This document shows positions 46,218-58,720 of a stretch of DNA of 64,000 bases, piece by piece. Position 1 is the first letter of the stretch. Each line of letters starts with the position of its first letter. Location of the stretch: contig CM055210.1 in NCBI GenBank assembly GCA_029224185.1, forward strand, positions 10,867,021 through 10,931,020, in the 5' to 3' direction. The notes under the pieces are model-generated. The model saw nothing but the letters and a program-made list of their open reading frames with translations. It was not told the DNA's origin and made no database searches. This stretch comes from Karalla daura. Lineage: Eukaryota; Chordata; Actinopteri; Chaetodontiformes; Leiognathidae. Position numbers and translations under genes: made by a program.

Positions 46218-48600
46218 AATGATGCATATTGCACGTTCTTCTAGGAGAAAGCAAAATGCTGGCTGTTTCATAATTTCAGACTTGCCTACTGAGGTCAGGG
46301 GTTCCATGCTCGAATGCCCACATTTGCATCTTTGACTCGCTCCGGCTCTAGCGAGGAAGAATGAGCAACAACAGCGTTCAGTGAACTACACGCGCTCCAC
46401 TGATCTCAGCGTGAAACTATTTCGCCACAGCAGGGTACGCCCCGTCTCACCAAAACTATACATGTGAACACCACGCGAGAATGCACCTACAGTACAATGC
46501 TCTTATTGGCACAACATGGGGACATTGAGACAATGTAAGCAATTTGTGCAATGCAGGAACCTCTATAACAGGGATAAGGGAACAAGGGGGTGATTTTGTC
46601 CAGACCCGTCCCACGCAATAATGTTTCTATCTAATTTCTATCCATCCATGCCTCTTTATTTTTTCCACAACAGGCATCTGCACTGGTGCCTTTATCACCG
46701 CTAGATTTTCTGCTCCCCAATTATCATGCAGGATCAGCAACACCCACAGTAACCGAAGGCATTCGCAGTGGCAGGGCTACATGACCCTTGTTTGTCATTC
46801 CCGAGCCACTAACGTTCCCCGATCCACGCAGGCAAGGTGAAATCTGCATTCATTCCTCATATTTACATATGAACTAATGATTCCCCTGTGGCCAGACTAC
46901 GGCCTTCCAAATACTCTATGTGGTGCAACCAAAGGTGATGTATAGTACTGGTGGGCTACTACTGAGGCTGGTGACTAACCCTGTGTGATCCATGGTTTCA
47001 CAGCCTAATTGCAGCTCCCAGCTGAATAGGCCATAAGCCAACAGGGACCTACTGACCTTGATGGAAGAAAAAAAAAGGGCTCCATGCCTCTACACGACCC
47101 ATTTTGTCACTTGAAAACCTTTGCTAGACATTTAACAACTGTGTTTGTGAGCAGCCACCAGCACAGAAAAGGGATGTCAAGAGAACTTGCTTATGGAGAA
47201 CACAGAGAAAGACGTTCACATCTGTCACACACCTTGGGGAGAGCACCACGAAGGTATAGAGAAAGTCGTGCTTTACTCGTGTTTATTTTTTTTATGTGGC
47301 AGGTTTTTTTTCCCGAGGACGAGGGGGGGTGAATTGAACAGCATGACACAGCCAGTTTATTTCTGCAGCGCAGCCCCCTGTGCCAAATGTTCGGTTCCAG
47401 CGTGCAACAAACCACATGTCTATTTGCATAAGTTAACCGACGCCCGGTGCATACCTTCGTATCCAACTGCATTAGACACACCTGGAGGAAATCTGCTCCG
47501 GTGGTGGCACGCCACACAAAGATATTGATGAGAAATAGCACGCACCTCTTTCAAAGAGGCAGATGCTGCCCTCTTTGTTCTCTATCACCCGTCTCCCCTA
47601 CCCCTGCCGAAGCCAACAGCTGTTCCTTTGCTGTGCGCTCCAACAGGCGAATAAAGGCAGGAAACAGATAATTGAAAATGTCGATCTCATTAATTATCAC
47701 AGTGAAAGTTGAAGAAGCGGCTTTCAATGGGAAATAAATGGCTCATTCTGATAGTATCAGACCTGGGTGCTTACAAAGCAAAGTCATATCCCATGGCAAA
47801 AGCTTTTTACCAGTATTTAGCAACCGCAAAGGCATTAAGTGGCATTCATGCATATGTATTGTTGATGGGTCAAGTGAATTTGTACTATGAAAAGGGTTCA
47901 TATAGTTACCTAGTGGCCCATTGTTCCCTTCAGCTCTAAGTAAGCATTATGGCATATGGAGTTGGTTTTCACCACGACTAAGTTCACACTGCAGGTTTAA
48001 AATAAATTTTAATGCCGGCATTTTGTGAAGCAGAGCAGCCACAACGTATTAAGTTGGAGCACGAGTTAAGTTGCTTTGAAAAATATCTGTCTGATATCTG
48101 TGTGATTTAGAACTATGAATGAAAAGCCTGGTTCTAAATGGCCTGAAAATGTTGAATTTTTGCTGTTCAGAGGGTCAAAATAATCAGATACAGGTCACAT
48201 ACAGCATGTTTTAAAAAGAAAAAAGTTATATTTGGGCCTCTCCACTTGCGGTGTGAAAGTATAACCAAAGCTGGGCAGTAGATAGTTACCAGGGATGAAG
48301 CATTTATCACCAAAGCAGGAAACAGTCACATTCAATAGGGGAATGCTAATTAATGCTAATGTTGCTCTGTGTCTGGCTGCGAGGAGCACCAGGGCTGTGA
48401 GATGATGAGTTCAAAATATCAACTTTAAAAGGTGAGAGTTTGTCATTAGCGCAGGTGTAGCGGAGCGCCGGTGCTATAATACATGGAAACACATTCCAAA
48501 GGTTGCACTTTGAGAGAGCGAGCTGAACAGACACAGCAGACAATCTGTGCTACTGGGGGGATGTTGGGCCACAAGGCCCTCCTCTCCTGTGCATCGCTGC
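46218..48600. other. Unique noncoding stretch
   Basis: CTATCCATCCATGCCTC at about 46628 may be a diverged start of the teleost repeat family, not followed by the expected body. Frames of 113 and 116 codons on opposite strands (47187-47541) overlap fully. No gene recognised. Confidence 0.4.
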
Positions 48601-49735
48601 CTCGATAATTCGCCTTAATGCCATAAAAAGGTAGAAAACTGCTCCACTTGTGCTGTGTTTCTGTTGTGGCTCGGGCACAGTAATAGAGCTTTACAGTATA
48701 ACATCACCAAACAACTTCAAGCCTTCCAGCTGGGAAACTTGCAGAGGGGGGTACGCTTTATCTCCACACCCCAACTCCCCACAGTCTCAACTTTTTAAAA
48801 GTTTTTTTTTTTTTAGGGAATTCAAACGGTTTGAGGCCACTCCTCACTAGAGAAAAAATATTTTATACAAATTCCGTGACTTAGCGCTGCAGATTACATA
48901 TACTCTTGCGTGGCAGATTTAAGGCACTCTTTCCCTCGGTCCATTTCGAGAGGTGCCTCCCGCCTCCTGTGTTGCACCTGTAGCACATAGTACAACTCCT
49001 AATTGATTTTACAAGGAAGCTTAGGCTCTAATTGTTGATTTGCCTGGGGAGATTCTTGATCCAAATGGCTTAGCAACTTCTTTTGTGGTGTGCTGTTCGA
49101 GGAGATTCTCATTCATGGGAGAGTAGATGGGGGACAGGGATCGAATAAACGCATCAAGAAACAAGTTGTGAACTGCATTTAGAGTAACGAGGGATACGAG
49201 CACGCCAACATGAGTGCGCAGTTGTAGCTCACGTTCATTCCCCGTCTCCTATTTTAAAAGCTCTGGAGTGACACAGCAAATATTGTTCACATTTGGAGTA
49301 CGATTATGGCGATAACCAATTGCATTATTTCTGACTGCGAGATCAGCAGAGCGAGACGTGATTCCAGTGGGCTGAATAAATGCAAAGTTGCCGTAAGGAT
49401 CATTTTTCAAGCTATCCAAGAGATGCTTCAAGGGAGGAAGAAAATAGCAGGGCTTTCTTTTTTTTCCACAAAGCAGTACCTAATAAATCTGGCAGTGGAT
49501 TCAGAGAACAATAATTGGCTAAAAATATCAAAAAGATGTAAGCGATACAACTTTGCACACTTTGAATTCCAGTGCAATTGATTTATTCGCCTTCACCTAA
49601 TTAGCAGTGTGGTACAAAACAACAACAACCTATCCCTCCCTCATGTTCGAGCCTCATCCTCTGTATTCCTTTTGATTTTTGAACGGAGCTTCGCTTCAAA
49701 ACATCAATAAACTTCCTTAATGGTCATCAGCGCCG
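48601..49735. other. Unique noncoding stretch
   Basis: T12 run near 48802-48814. A 91-codon plus frame at 49306-49581 has no domain. Otherwise repeat-free. Confidence 0.4.
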
Positions 49736-49870
49736 AGACAGTGAATGCATCAATCAGCATTAATCAGTGCTGCGGGGAATCTCATTCATATTCACGTTAT
49801 TGAATGGCCATTAAGCTAATGCAGTTCATTTTAACACCACCACACGCAGTACAGCAGGGATCACATGTTA
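49736..49870. promoter_or_regulatory. Candidate enhancer with tandem PBX-HOX-type sites
   Basis: GCATCAATCAGCATTAATCA at 49747-49766 is a tandem 10-mer giving ATCAATCA (49749-49756) and ATTAATCA (49759-49766). Both fit the PBX-HOX consensus TGATTNAT on the minus strand, spaced exactly one helical turn apart. More ATTA/TTAA cores follow to 49835. Repeat-free and noncoding. Confidence 0.4.
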
Positions 49871-51085
49871 CTGCGGCGGCCGAAGACATCGTCTGGCTGC
49901 AAAACACTGGAGCCGCTCCACAGACAATGAGTACAATACCGACTTTGTGAACCAACGCGTTTGCCATTTTCCCTTTAACGCTCCAGTGAGCTTTACATAA
50001 AGGTCCAGAATTGTCAGCATTACTGGAATGTAAAGCTTATTTCGGTGTAAGATTAGACGAATGTATTGGAGCGAAAGTCAATGGCCTATCCGTCCTGTGG
50101 AGAAGCCGTGGCCGTTTTCCTAGTTACACGACATAACGTTTCCAGGTAGATATGAACTATGAGTTCTTTGAATTAGTGTTTGCACAACTGAAATACTTTG
50201 CTCGAAGCTGTCCATGAGTGGGATGCGAAAATTGTTCAGAAAGGCTGGCAGGGAGTGATAAATCGGAATGTTTGTAGGTGTCCGATACCGCCAGCCCTCG
50301 TCAATAATTTTCTATAATGCCATGCGATGTAAAATGGGCCACTTGTGCTGCTGAGCCTTGTTTCCAGCGGACATGTTTTTTCTGCTGGGTCGTGGCTCAG
50401 TCTAACTGATACGGTACTGTCTCTGAGTTTCGTTAGACATTTTGTCTCCCTCTTGCACACATTTCTATGCACAGCAGCAGCCACAGCAGCTTTTTCTCAG
50501 TATAAATAGAGGAACGGAAATAAGTTCTCAGCAAATATGATTCTCACTGTCATCAATTTCTTTTTTTGTTCCCTTTTTTTGCATTATTTGACAGGACACA
50601 TTTTTAGTTAGCAAGATATTATTAATGCCAGGTTACATTACCTATGACTTTATTCAAGGAACGGAGTCTTGTGTCTTGCCAAATGAGGCATATTTTTGAA
50701 TAACGAAAAACGCTTTTATTTGTGTCTATTTACATATCATCCAGCCAAGGTTGTCCTTCTACTATATAGGTATGTATGCGTACATAAATAACATGATACA
50801 GATGCAATAAGCTTCCCCTGGGGATATAAACATAATCCAAAATACATTTGCCACATCTCTGGATCAGAAAACCATGAATTTAATTTTTGAAGCACAAAGT
50901 TCCATCATTAAATCTCTGAGATGCAACCCGTTGCTGATTAAGCTCACACTTTCTGTGTTGTTTTGGCCCTCATTTCCAAATCTGCTCCTCAAGCATCCAA
51001 GGACTAAACAGTATGGGAATATGATGCGAGTAATCTGACAGAATATATGCAGTTTCATAAGACTAGCCAGGCAGAAAATAGATTG
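49871..51085. other. Unique noncoding stretch; second TATA-like box
   Basis: TATAAATAGAGG at 50501-50512 is identical to the 12-mer at 45220-45231. No open frame follows that I can recognise. Remainder is AT-rich unique DNA. Confidence 0.35.
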
Positions 51086-51175
51086 GGGCTTGTGATTTGG
51101 GCAGGGGCGGGGTGAGGGAGCTAGGATGGGAGTGGGAGTAGGTGGGTTGGGTGAGTGGGTGGGTTGGGGAGGGTG
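51086..51175 (+). other. G-rich tract, strong G-quadruplex potential
   Basis: Many GGG/GGGG runs separated by one to five bases across 90 bases (for example GGTGGGTTGGGTGAGTGGGT). It is more irregular than the 4623 repeat but longer. Confidence 0.6.
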
Positions 51176-53447
51176 TTACTAAGAAATAACGTGTCACTCA
51201 CAGCGTGGAGACTGCTGCCTCTGCAGCCGTGGCTCAGGCATGACCCACGGCAGCATTCACGGTGATAAAACCTCAACATTTGTACATTTCACCTCCAGAA
51301 GCTTTAAGTGTACTGGCAGAAAAAAGCAACAAAGAAAGGGAAAAGATGGGAAAAGAGATTCATTTAGACACCCTTCTTCCCTGCCATCATTCATTTTGTG
51401 ATGTAAGCTCTGTCTCGCTGTATGTGCCTCGACAGAAGTGCAAGGTAATTATTGAAACATATGGATGACTGGGCCCTCTCTTAACCCTCTCGCTAATGAT
51501 GCTTGGCTATTACAGAAGGGCACGGGAAGGACACTTCTACCATTAACTGATATATCCCACCAGAGATCCATGACTTCTCCTGCACTTGTTGGCTAAACGA
51601 AAAAAAAGAAGAAGAAAAAAACAGCAGAGCTTCAGAGAGAGAAAAGCTATGACACATGCCCCTTATTCACGCTGAACAGACCTCCTTGGAGAAACAAAAG
51701 AGAAAGAAAAGACCATGACCCACATGCTGTGGATACAAAAGGCATTTGTGTGAAAACACAGGATTGTTAAGAGCCTCATTTTCAATTCTCTGATACATTT
51801 TTGTGTCTTCTAAATGTTGCTTTTCAGAGCAGTCGGCACTAAAATAAACATAGCAGATGAACAAAACGTTATAATTTATATGGTGAACCCTGATATTTTG
51901 CATGCCTATCTATTTTATTATCTGCTTGATGTTTAAAAAGTGGCAACATTTCTTCGACTAAAAATGTGCCGTTTTTTCCCTGCATGTTTGGCACCAACAA
52001 AGTCAAGCAACCACTGATGGGAAGAGATGAAAAATGTAAAAAAGGTTGCACTTGGAGGCTGATGGTACTCGGGGCTTGCACATGAAATTACAACAATTGC
52101 TTAATCTTTGCTACATCAAAGCCTTTCCATTGGCGGCAGATTCTATTTAACTGTGGACGACCCACTTCAATTCCATTAACTTCCTTTGCTGAATGGGATC
52201 TGGGAAGATGCCTCCCTATAATGCTAGCTCGCTTAGGGCAATTTTTCAGCTCGGAGGCTGCAGCCCCTTCTCTGATGTTAATGGACCCAACTGTTACCCT
52301 CCCCGGTCCATGCAAAACACGCTGTACATCCCCCAGGTACATCGCAGTGTGACCCAGCCAACTGGAGCTTTTGTTCACGTAGTCTTGTGGCTACGGGCAA
52401 AATTTGATGCCGCTATGGGATGGACTAAAAGCTTTGGCGAGCAGCAAGAGTCCCCAACACAATAGCTGTAGACGGTCCAGGAGCAGCAGTTGAAAATAAC
52501 TTCTCCTTCGGCTATATGCAGCACTCAGACAATTCAATTGAAACAGCCTTCTGCTAAATAGACCTCGGCCTCAGCATCAGCTACTTGGAAAACTGCTAAA
52601 TATTCGCATTAGATCAGAAATATTTTTTTAGCACTACTCTAAATACAAGCCCTTGCAAACTTTTTTTTTCTTTTTTCAGACCATCTTTTGTATTTGACAC
52701 AACCTCGCAGTGCTGTTGATTTGTATCTCCAGGCACTGCAGATAGAGTGTACCAGAAGTCCAGCTGAGTGGGTGAAACTGCAGAAAACAAAGGCCAGTGA
52801 GTACATCTGTTCAGTCAGTCATTCGTTGGAAAAGCCTTGGTCCAAATAGCGCCTATGGACCACCCCGGCACATTTTCCAACTGGCACATAGCACGCATCT
52901 TTGATTGGTGTGTAACACCAAAGCGGTTCTCACATCCATCTCCCCCAGTTGCTAATTGAGACAGGAGAAAGGCTTCAGCCATTCCATTCTCCCTCTAAAC
53001 GACTATTGGACGCTGGAGACCAGATGGTCTGTCTGCGGATGTCACCGGTGGCCAGTTGTTACATTTGACAATGTGGGCTGATCTGGCAAGCATCAGTAAC
53101 AATTTTTTTGCCGCCTTCAAGACGGAGCAACTGGGAAAATAGCACTTGGATTGATTTCATCCCTCATTCGGTGCACAGCAAATATTTTTGACAAAGACAT
53201 ATGGTGGGGAGAAGTGCACAGCAGCAGGCTGCCCAGCCTCCAGCCTGAGCTGTTTTCACTTGATTGTTTCAGGCAACATGTGCATTTAGACAAGTAATGT
53301 ATGCAACGTTCACATGCAGGCACGCAGGCAGGCAGGCACGGTGCTTTGGCTCCAACACAGACATGGAGGCGAATGATGGATCTCTGCAGAACCACAAATC
53401 TCCTTCCCTTGTAGATTTCTTCGCTGGAACCTTGAAGTGTCTTCGCC
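51176..53447. other. Unique noncoding stretch
   Basis: A-rich run at 51600-51622. Opposed frames at 52088-52465 and 53117-53578 have no domain. GCAGGCAGGCAGG near 53327 is a short tetranucleotide repeat. No gene recognised. Confidence 0.4.
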
Positions 53448-53943
53448 ATCATCCATCCATCCATACATTATCTTACCTGCTCTGTACCTTAGCAGTCTCC
53501 CGCGGGTCTGCTGGACCCTTTCCCAGCATACATATGGTGAAGGCAGGGAAAACACCTTGGACAGTTTGCCACACATAAACACAAACACACAGATCGTAGA
53601 TCGAAGATATATATATATATATATTCATATCTATATCTATATATATATATCTGAGTAGTATCCATATTTACTTTTGTAAACATAGCACGTTGTTGTGTGT
53701 GACGTCATGTCTTCTGCATATGTGGGTATTAAGAATTGAGTATTAAGACCTATAGTGTGAAAGCAACCTTTGAGTCTCCATTGGAGCTGCATGTTTTGCA
53801 CAGTGGGAGGAAACAAAATACATGCAAGAAACAAGCAAAGGGAGAGCGTGCAAAGTCCATACAGAAAGGTCAGACTAGTATTCAAACCCGAGACCAACTT
53901 GCTGTGAGGCAACATTGCTAACCACTCAGTCACCATGTCGCCT
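53448..53943 (+). mobile_element. Dispersed teleost repeat, copy 4, split by AT-rich insert
   Basis: Left part: CATCCATCCATCCATACATT, GGGTCTGCTGGACCCTTTCC, then CACACATAAACACAAACACA to about 53597. Right part resumes at about 53795 with CACAGTGGGAGGAAAC, then AGTCCATACAGAAAGG, TTCAAACCCGAGACC and CTTGCTGTGAGGCAACATTG to the CATGTCGCC end. The middle (about 53598-53794) holds a TA microsatellite and unrelated sequence. Small frames here derive from the repeat. Confidence 0.8.
53606..53650. repeat. (TA)n microsatellite
   Basis: (AT)n with TCATATC and CTATATC interruptions, inside repeat copy 4. Confidence 0.95.
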
Positions 53944-54340
53944 TTACAAATATAATTCCTCCCTATTGCTGCTGTTACTACATCACAGTCATCAGCCCTA
54001 CATGAAGCCGAGCCGTTTGTCCCCGGAGCACAACAACGCATGCCAGATGTTGCCTCTAACATGTCGAGGTGGGCGGGGGATGAGGGTGGGGCAGAGGGGG
54101 CTTGGAAGTGGCAATGTTGCCTCCAAACTCCACCTCAGTCACCCTGCCTTCAGCTGAGCCAATCTCTGAGAAATAGAGTCTTTCACCTTCAGTCTGCTTG
54201 GAATTGGGGGAGCCAGCCTGACGTTGAAAGTTGCTTGCTGAAGCAGAGTCCCTGTCTGGGCTTTGGCAGCTGGACTGATAGCCAGCCCTGTGGAATGGCA
54301 GCTGTTGAAGGGCTTTTTAAATTGCACCCAGGTTGATGGG
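53944..54340. other. Unique noncoding stretch
   Basis: GT-rich segment around 54065-54110 (ggtgggcgggggatgagg). Overlapping frames have no domain. Confidence 0.4.
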
Positions 54341-54369
54341 TGGCTGTCAGGAGGGCAATGGATGGAGAA

Positions 54370-54510
54370 TTTCGAAAGGGGAAGGGGGGAAAAAGAAAAA
54401 AGGGAGGGATGGAAGGGCGGGGGAGCGGACAGTGACCCTGACATCAAGGTGCGGCAGGATAAAAAGAAAAAATTCTTGAATCCAGGAAAAAAAAAGAAAA
54501 AGTTGAAGTG
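54370..54510 (+). repeat. Homopurine tract
   Basis: GGGGAAGGGGGGAAAAAGAA-type sequence with two A/G blocks. The 123-codon plus frame (Lys/Gly-rich) and the 160-codon minus frame (Ser/Pro/Phe-rich) over 54139-54634 are composition artefacts. Confidence 0.75.
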
Positions 54511-55080
54511 CATAAACTGGAGGCAGTGGAGTGGAGTATGGGGTGGGGCACTGGTAAGGTGCAGCGGGAGGGAAGATGACATTAGCGTCAGGATAAATGG
54601 AGCGCTGAGGCCTGTCATCACCGGGGTTATTTAGAGCGGCAGCACATCAGCGCTGTTCATCGCTGGTTTGATATGCCCAGACTATGTTTACATACAGCGG
54701 GATAATATCACTTTCTTTGGCGGCTTGATCGCCTGTCACAGATACAAATGGAAATGTCAGCTTTGCTCGCGCTCTCCTTTTCATGGTGATTTACATGAGC
54801 CTTTGTGCCCGGCCAATTTTACCATTCCGTTAATTACAGTAGCCAAGACATGTTTTTCTGCCTGCTTTTGAGCGAAATCATTGTGAACACACAATAGAGT
54901 TTCAAATCAAGCAAAGTGGGAGATGCTGCACTTTGCGATTGCACACGGCACGGGTGTTTCAGTCTCAGTGGCTAATCTGGCCTTGCTGTGGTTGTTCTGT
55001 GCAACAGATGGTGTTTGAAGAAGGTCATCACGTCCGTTTCATCATTTGTTACATGTGCTCATTTCATTATTTCATTATTT
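54511..55080. other. Unique noncoding stretch, nothing recognised
   Basis: No motif, repeat or gene recognised. Confidence 0.45.
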
Positions 55081-55091
55081 GGGGGGGGGGG
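55081..55091. repeat. Poly-G tract (11 G)
   Basis: G run after two copies of TTTCATTA. Confidence 0.9.
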
Positions 55092-56735
55092 TTATTTAAG
55101 GCACAGGCTAGATCTGTCTGTCAGGGTGCTGTCAAACTGCAGCTGAGGAGACACAGAGCTTATTAAGTTTATTAGACTCTACGGGGTATTTGAGATTGAA
55201 ACGTACTAAATGTACACTGAGGAGCAAATTATCTTCATAAACTATCCAATTAGGATGGTTCAGGGGAATATCTCACAGAGCACTGTGGACTGACGAGCGG
55301 TAACGTCCACCATCATCCAACATTTGTCATGTGATAATGTGAACAGAGGCATGAACAGGGGACCAGCTTTTTCAAGAAAATAAGCTTCTTGTCCGTTAAG
55401 TTGACTCAGATTCACACGTGCTTCTCCACACGCTCTGAGAATATTAAAAAAACAGATTAATTTTCTACTGTTTATATCTTCGACCAACTGGCCCTGTGAG
55501 GTTCTGATAGTACCAGCGTGGCTACATTCATGGCCAATTATTAGCCATAAATCTATGGAGGGCGGTGGGACCTCTGACAGGTGGCTCTCTTATTGCCTGC
55601 TGATTGCTGGAGTGTACCTATTAATCATTTTCTGCATTCCCCACCGGTCAAGAAACCTTTTTAGTGGAGGAATGGATCGGACACAAAGGAGCTACCAATT
55701 TCCTCCCTCCGAACCCCTCTGTTGTGTTTTGCTTTTCCCCCTCTCCCAAATTATGCTTGCATTAGATTCCTCTCATGTAAAATGTAACTGATGCCAAGCA
55801 ACATCTTGAAGAGGGATGATTAATTGAAAATAGATTTTTTTTTCCTTTTTCACGCAGCTCAGGAGTATCACACCTGCACAATGTCGGTTTTCACGCATAA
55901 CAAGCTGACATGTCGGCTAATGCTAAGTTCACGGCAATTACTGCAAAAATTCAAAGACTGTTTTCCCCCTGTATTTTTTGCACTGTGAGGATTTGTCATC
56001 GGAGCAAAAGACTGTGTGCTTCCATTGCATTCATTGGATCCAAGTACAGCAGCCATAAGCCTATGCCTAGAACAGCTCCGGTGGAATGACAGCGTACTGT
56101 ACATCAAACTGTAGCCATTTAGTCTCAGTAACTCCATGATATAGCTTGCATATAAACTAGGAATAAATTCCCCTTCAGCATTTTGACAGCAGCTATTCAG
56201 ATGCTTAGCCCTCATACTCCGCAGTCGTATTCCTCTGCCAGAATCAATTGCGCTGGCAACCATTGCCAAGCTGGAATTTTATCTCCCAGCTGGAAAAAAA
56301 GGGGAAGGGAACAGAGCGTGGAGATACGCTGTTTATCAGTCACGCGACTAATTCTCTCCCCCATCTCTCTGGATTCCCCTTTGAAAGTGAACTTGGTATT
56401 AATCTACAAGACCTTGAGCGCACACAATCTCCTCTGACGAGGCGTGTTTTTCTATTTTGCTGGGATTTTTTTTCAGTCCTTCTCTGACCTTTTTGAGCGC
56501 CACCCACATGTTAACCATCCCAAAAACTCTCCACATCTCCACGTTCCCCTTTGTTCTCACAAGGCCTATTTTGTGCCACAGTGAAATCCATTGGAGACTC
56601 ACCACATTCAAGCGGTGACTAAATATCAGTGGTGAAGAAGGTTTTTTTTCCCAACGGGTTGGAAAATTACAAGGGCTTAAGTGTCAGACACATATGCCTG
56701 CCAAATGTAATCAGTGGGTAATAAATGTTTGCCCT
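55092..56735. other. Unique noncoding stretch
   Basis: Repeat-free for the most part. 55520-55680 is AT-rich and high-complexity (CCAATTATTAGCCATAAATC). The 133-codon minus frame at 55868-56269 has no recognisable domain or splice context and overlaps plus frames. Confidence 0.4.
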
Positions 56736-56991
56736 TTACACTATAAAAAGCAATGGCACTGCTGAATGCACGCTCAGCTCAGGGTAGCAGCTCACTGTGT
56801 TGCTGTGGCTGTAATTAAAATTATTTTCCAACAACATAACCTGCCGCTGTCCTCTGCCGTGCCTCTTGAACCATTTCCCGCAGATGACATCAGCTCTTCA
56901 TCATAACAGCTTTTACAGTAATACGAATACAGAGTCGATCTAATGTGTGTGTGTGTTTTTTTTTCTCCTGTTCTCTGTTGTTGTCTTGCAG
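56736..56991. other. Region upstream of exon candidate, TATA-like box
   Basis: CTATAAAAAG at 56741-56750 resembles a TATA box. Downstream are GTAATTAAAATTATTTT, a (TG)n at 56946-56955 and a T-rich tract ending in the acceptor TTGCAG at 56991. Confidence 0.25.
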
Positions 56992-57029
56992 CTCTTGAAC
57001 TGTTGGGACGGTTGCTTGAGTGCTGAAAG
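56992..57029 (+). other. Candidate 38-nt exon bounded by splice consensus
   Basis: A long T/C tract (from about 56956 to 56986) and CTTGCAG precede it; GAAAG then meets GTAAGAT at 57030, a good donor. Only one frame is open (LLNCWDGCLSAE plus two bases), which is the frame that continues from the 48-nt candidate at 23544. No recognised peptide. A noncoding exon or a chance splice pair is equally possible. Confidence 0.25.
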
Positions 57030-58720
57030 GTAAGATTCTGCAAATTAAGCTATATCTGAAGATTCACTGCACTGTCAACCCCAAAGACGGGCGGTGGCAT
57101 TTTAAAGCCGGGTTTTTCCCTCCATTTCTGCTCGGTCTCAGGGCTGTGTTAGTGCTGGCTACAGCAGAATGGATCCTCAGAGGATCGAGAGCGGAGGGCC
57201 CCCTTGCTCTTTTCTCCCCACTGTTTAATTAGCACGGTCTCAGAGACTGGGGGTGCCGCTTTAGCAATCGCGAATCCTGCCCAGCCAATAAGAACTTGTG
57301 TTCAACCATGTCTGACAGAGATAAATGGCATGCCGCAACATCTCAGCCTCGCCCATCATCTCTGTTACCCATGCAATAGTGCATTGTGGGAAGACCAGAG
57401 ACTCAGTGCCACAGATGTAAGTGGGCATGTGGGTCATTCAATAACAACGTAAATCCACAGTATGACTGCTTTTTTAGTGTGTTTGTGTGCAGAGAGCGAC
57501 CGCAAAATGATATTACATTTGTTTTGTGTGCACGGTTGAGCATTTGCTGAGAATACCACAAAGTGCAGCCGCATTTCCTGGCTGAAATGTTATTCTTTTA
57601 CTCCGCCTCGCCCAACTTTTGAGTGACTTCAGAACTAGCTTTGGTCAGTTGTGGGGAAATAAGGATGATTTTAAGGTAGCAACTGTGAGATGATAACAAC
57701 AGACCCTGAGGATGATGGATCACATTTCCTGACATGATCACGAAAAGCATTTTGGAACTGAACGCTTGATTGAGAGAGTGTATTTTGGGACGACTAGGGA
57801 ACTCTATTCCAACTGTGTAAAAGAGAAATGAACGAGAAAGACCCTCCGTCATTGCATAGTCTGGTATGTCGTTCTGCAGGCCAAATAACAGAAATAATGA
57901 ACACCTTCGCAGCTCTTGATTGCTGTCTTATGTTACTCATTATAAAAGAGAGGTAATCTAAGCCCCGGTGTTTTGGTCTGAACGCGTCAGATTTAGTTCC
58001 CCTGTCCTTCCTTTTTAAGCGATCACAGGATTTCTAGGTCAGCATGTGGAACAATTGCGCAGTGGGTTTGCATCAGAGAACATCATCCACACTCCACAAA
58101 TGAATAAAAACCTATTTTTAGACATTAAGTACTGTTAATAGCCACTGGTGAATTTCCCAGTTCAACACAACGTGACTATGAATCACCTGCAAAAGAGTCC
58201 AGAAAAAACAGAACCTATCGTGCTGAAGCTAATCAGTGTCTCCAGTCCAAACAACCAAGTGTTTCAGTTTACATAGCGCAGTTGTAAAGAATGGCTCCTG
58301 GCTCAAATCGTGTTTACACTAACTCGCTTTCCCTGCTGATTAGCATTCAGACTCTTCCCAGATAAACTATATGATGTGATCATTTCCATCTTTTTTGTTG
58401 GGGTTTTTAAAAATGTTGAGCTATGTGACAAGTGGTGGTCTTAGTCGTTGCAGGAAAATTGCCATAATTGATTACTGGTCTCTCTGTGTTGTCAGTACTT
58501 CACTTTTGGTCATGTGCTGTGAAGTAACGGCCAAAATAATGAGATCATAAGTACAAACAGGCCGAAACGAGTTCCCTTTGCAAGGCCCAGCCTTTAGAGA
58601 TGGAGTTAAGAGCAACAAAGACATCTGAAAGAAGCTCAGTGTAGACATGCTGCTCCTCCAGATGTTCTTTCTCATGAGGAGAAAAACTGTCAAACTTCCT
58701 CTTTTTCATTCATCTCAATA
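57030..58720. other. Unique noncoding stretch
   Basis: No gene or repeat recognised. Frames of 70-84 codons have no domain. Confidence 0.4.

Noticed and set aside
46628..46700. Possible fifth copy of the main dispersed repeat
   Set aside because: Only the CCATCCATG start is visible; the expected following segments are absent.
54139..54634. 160-codon minus and 123-codon plus frames
   Set aside because: Compositional products of the homopurine tract.
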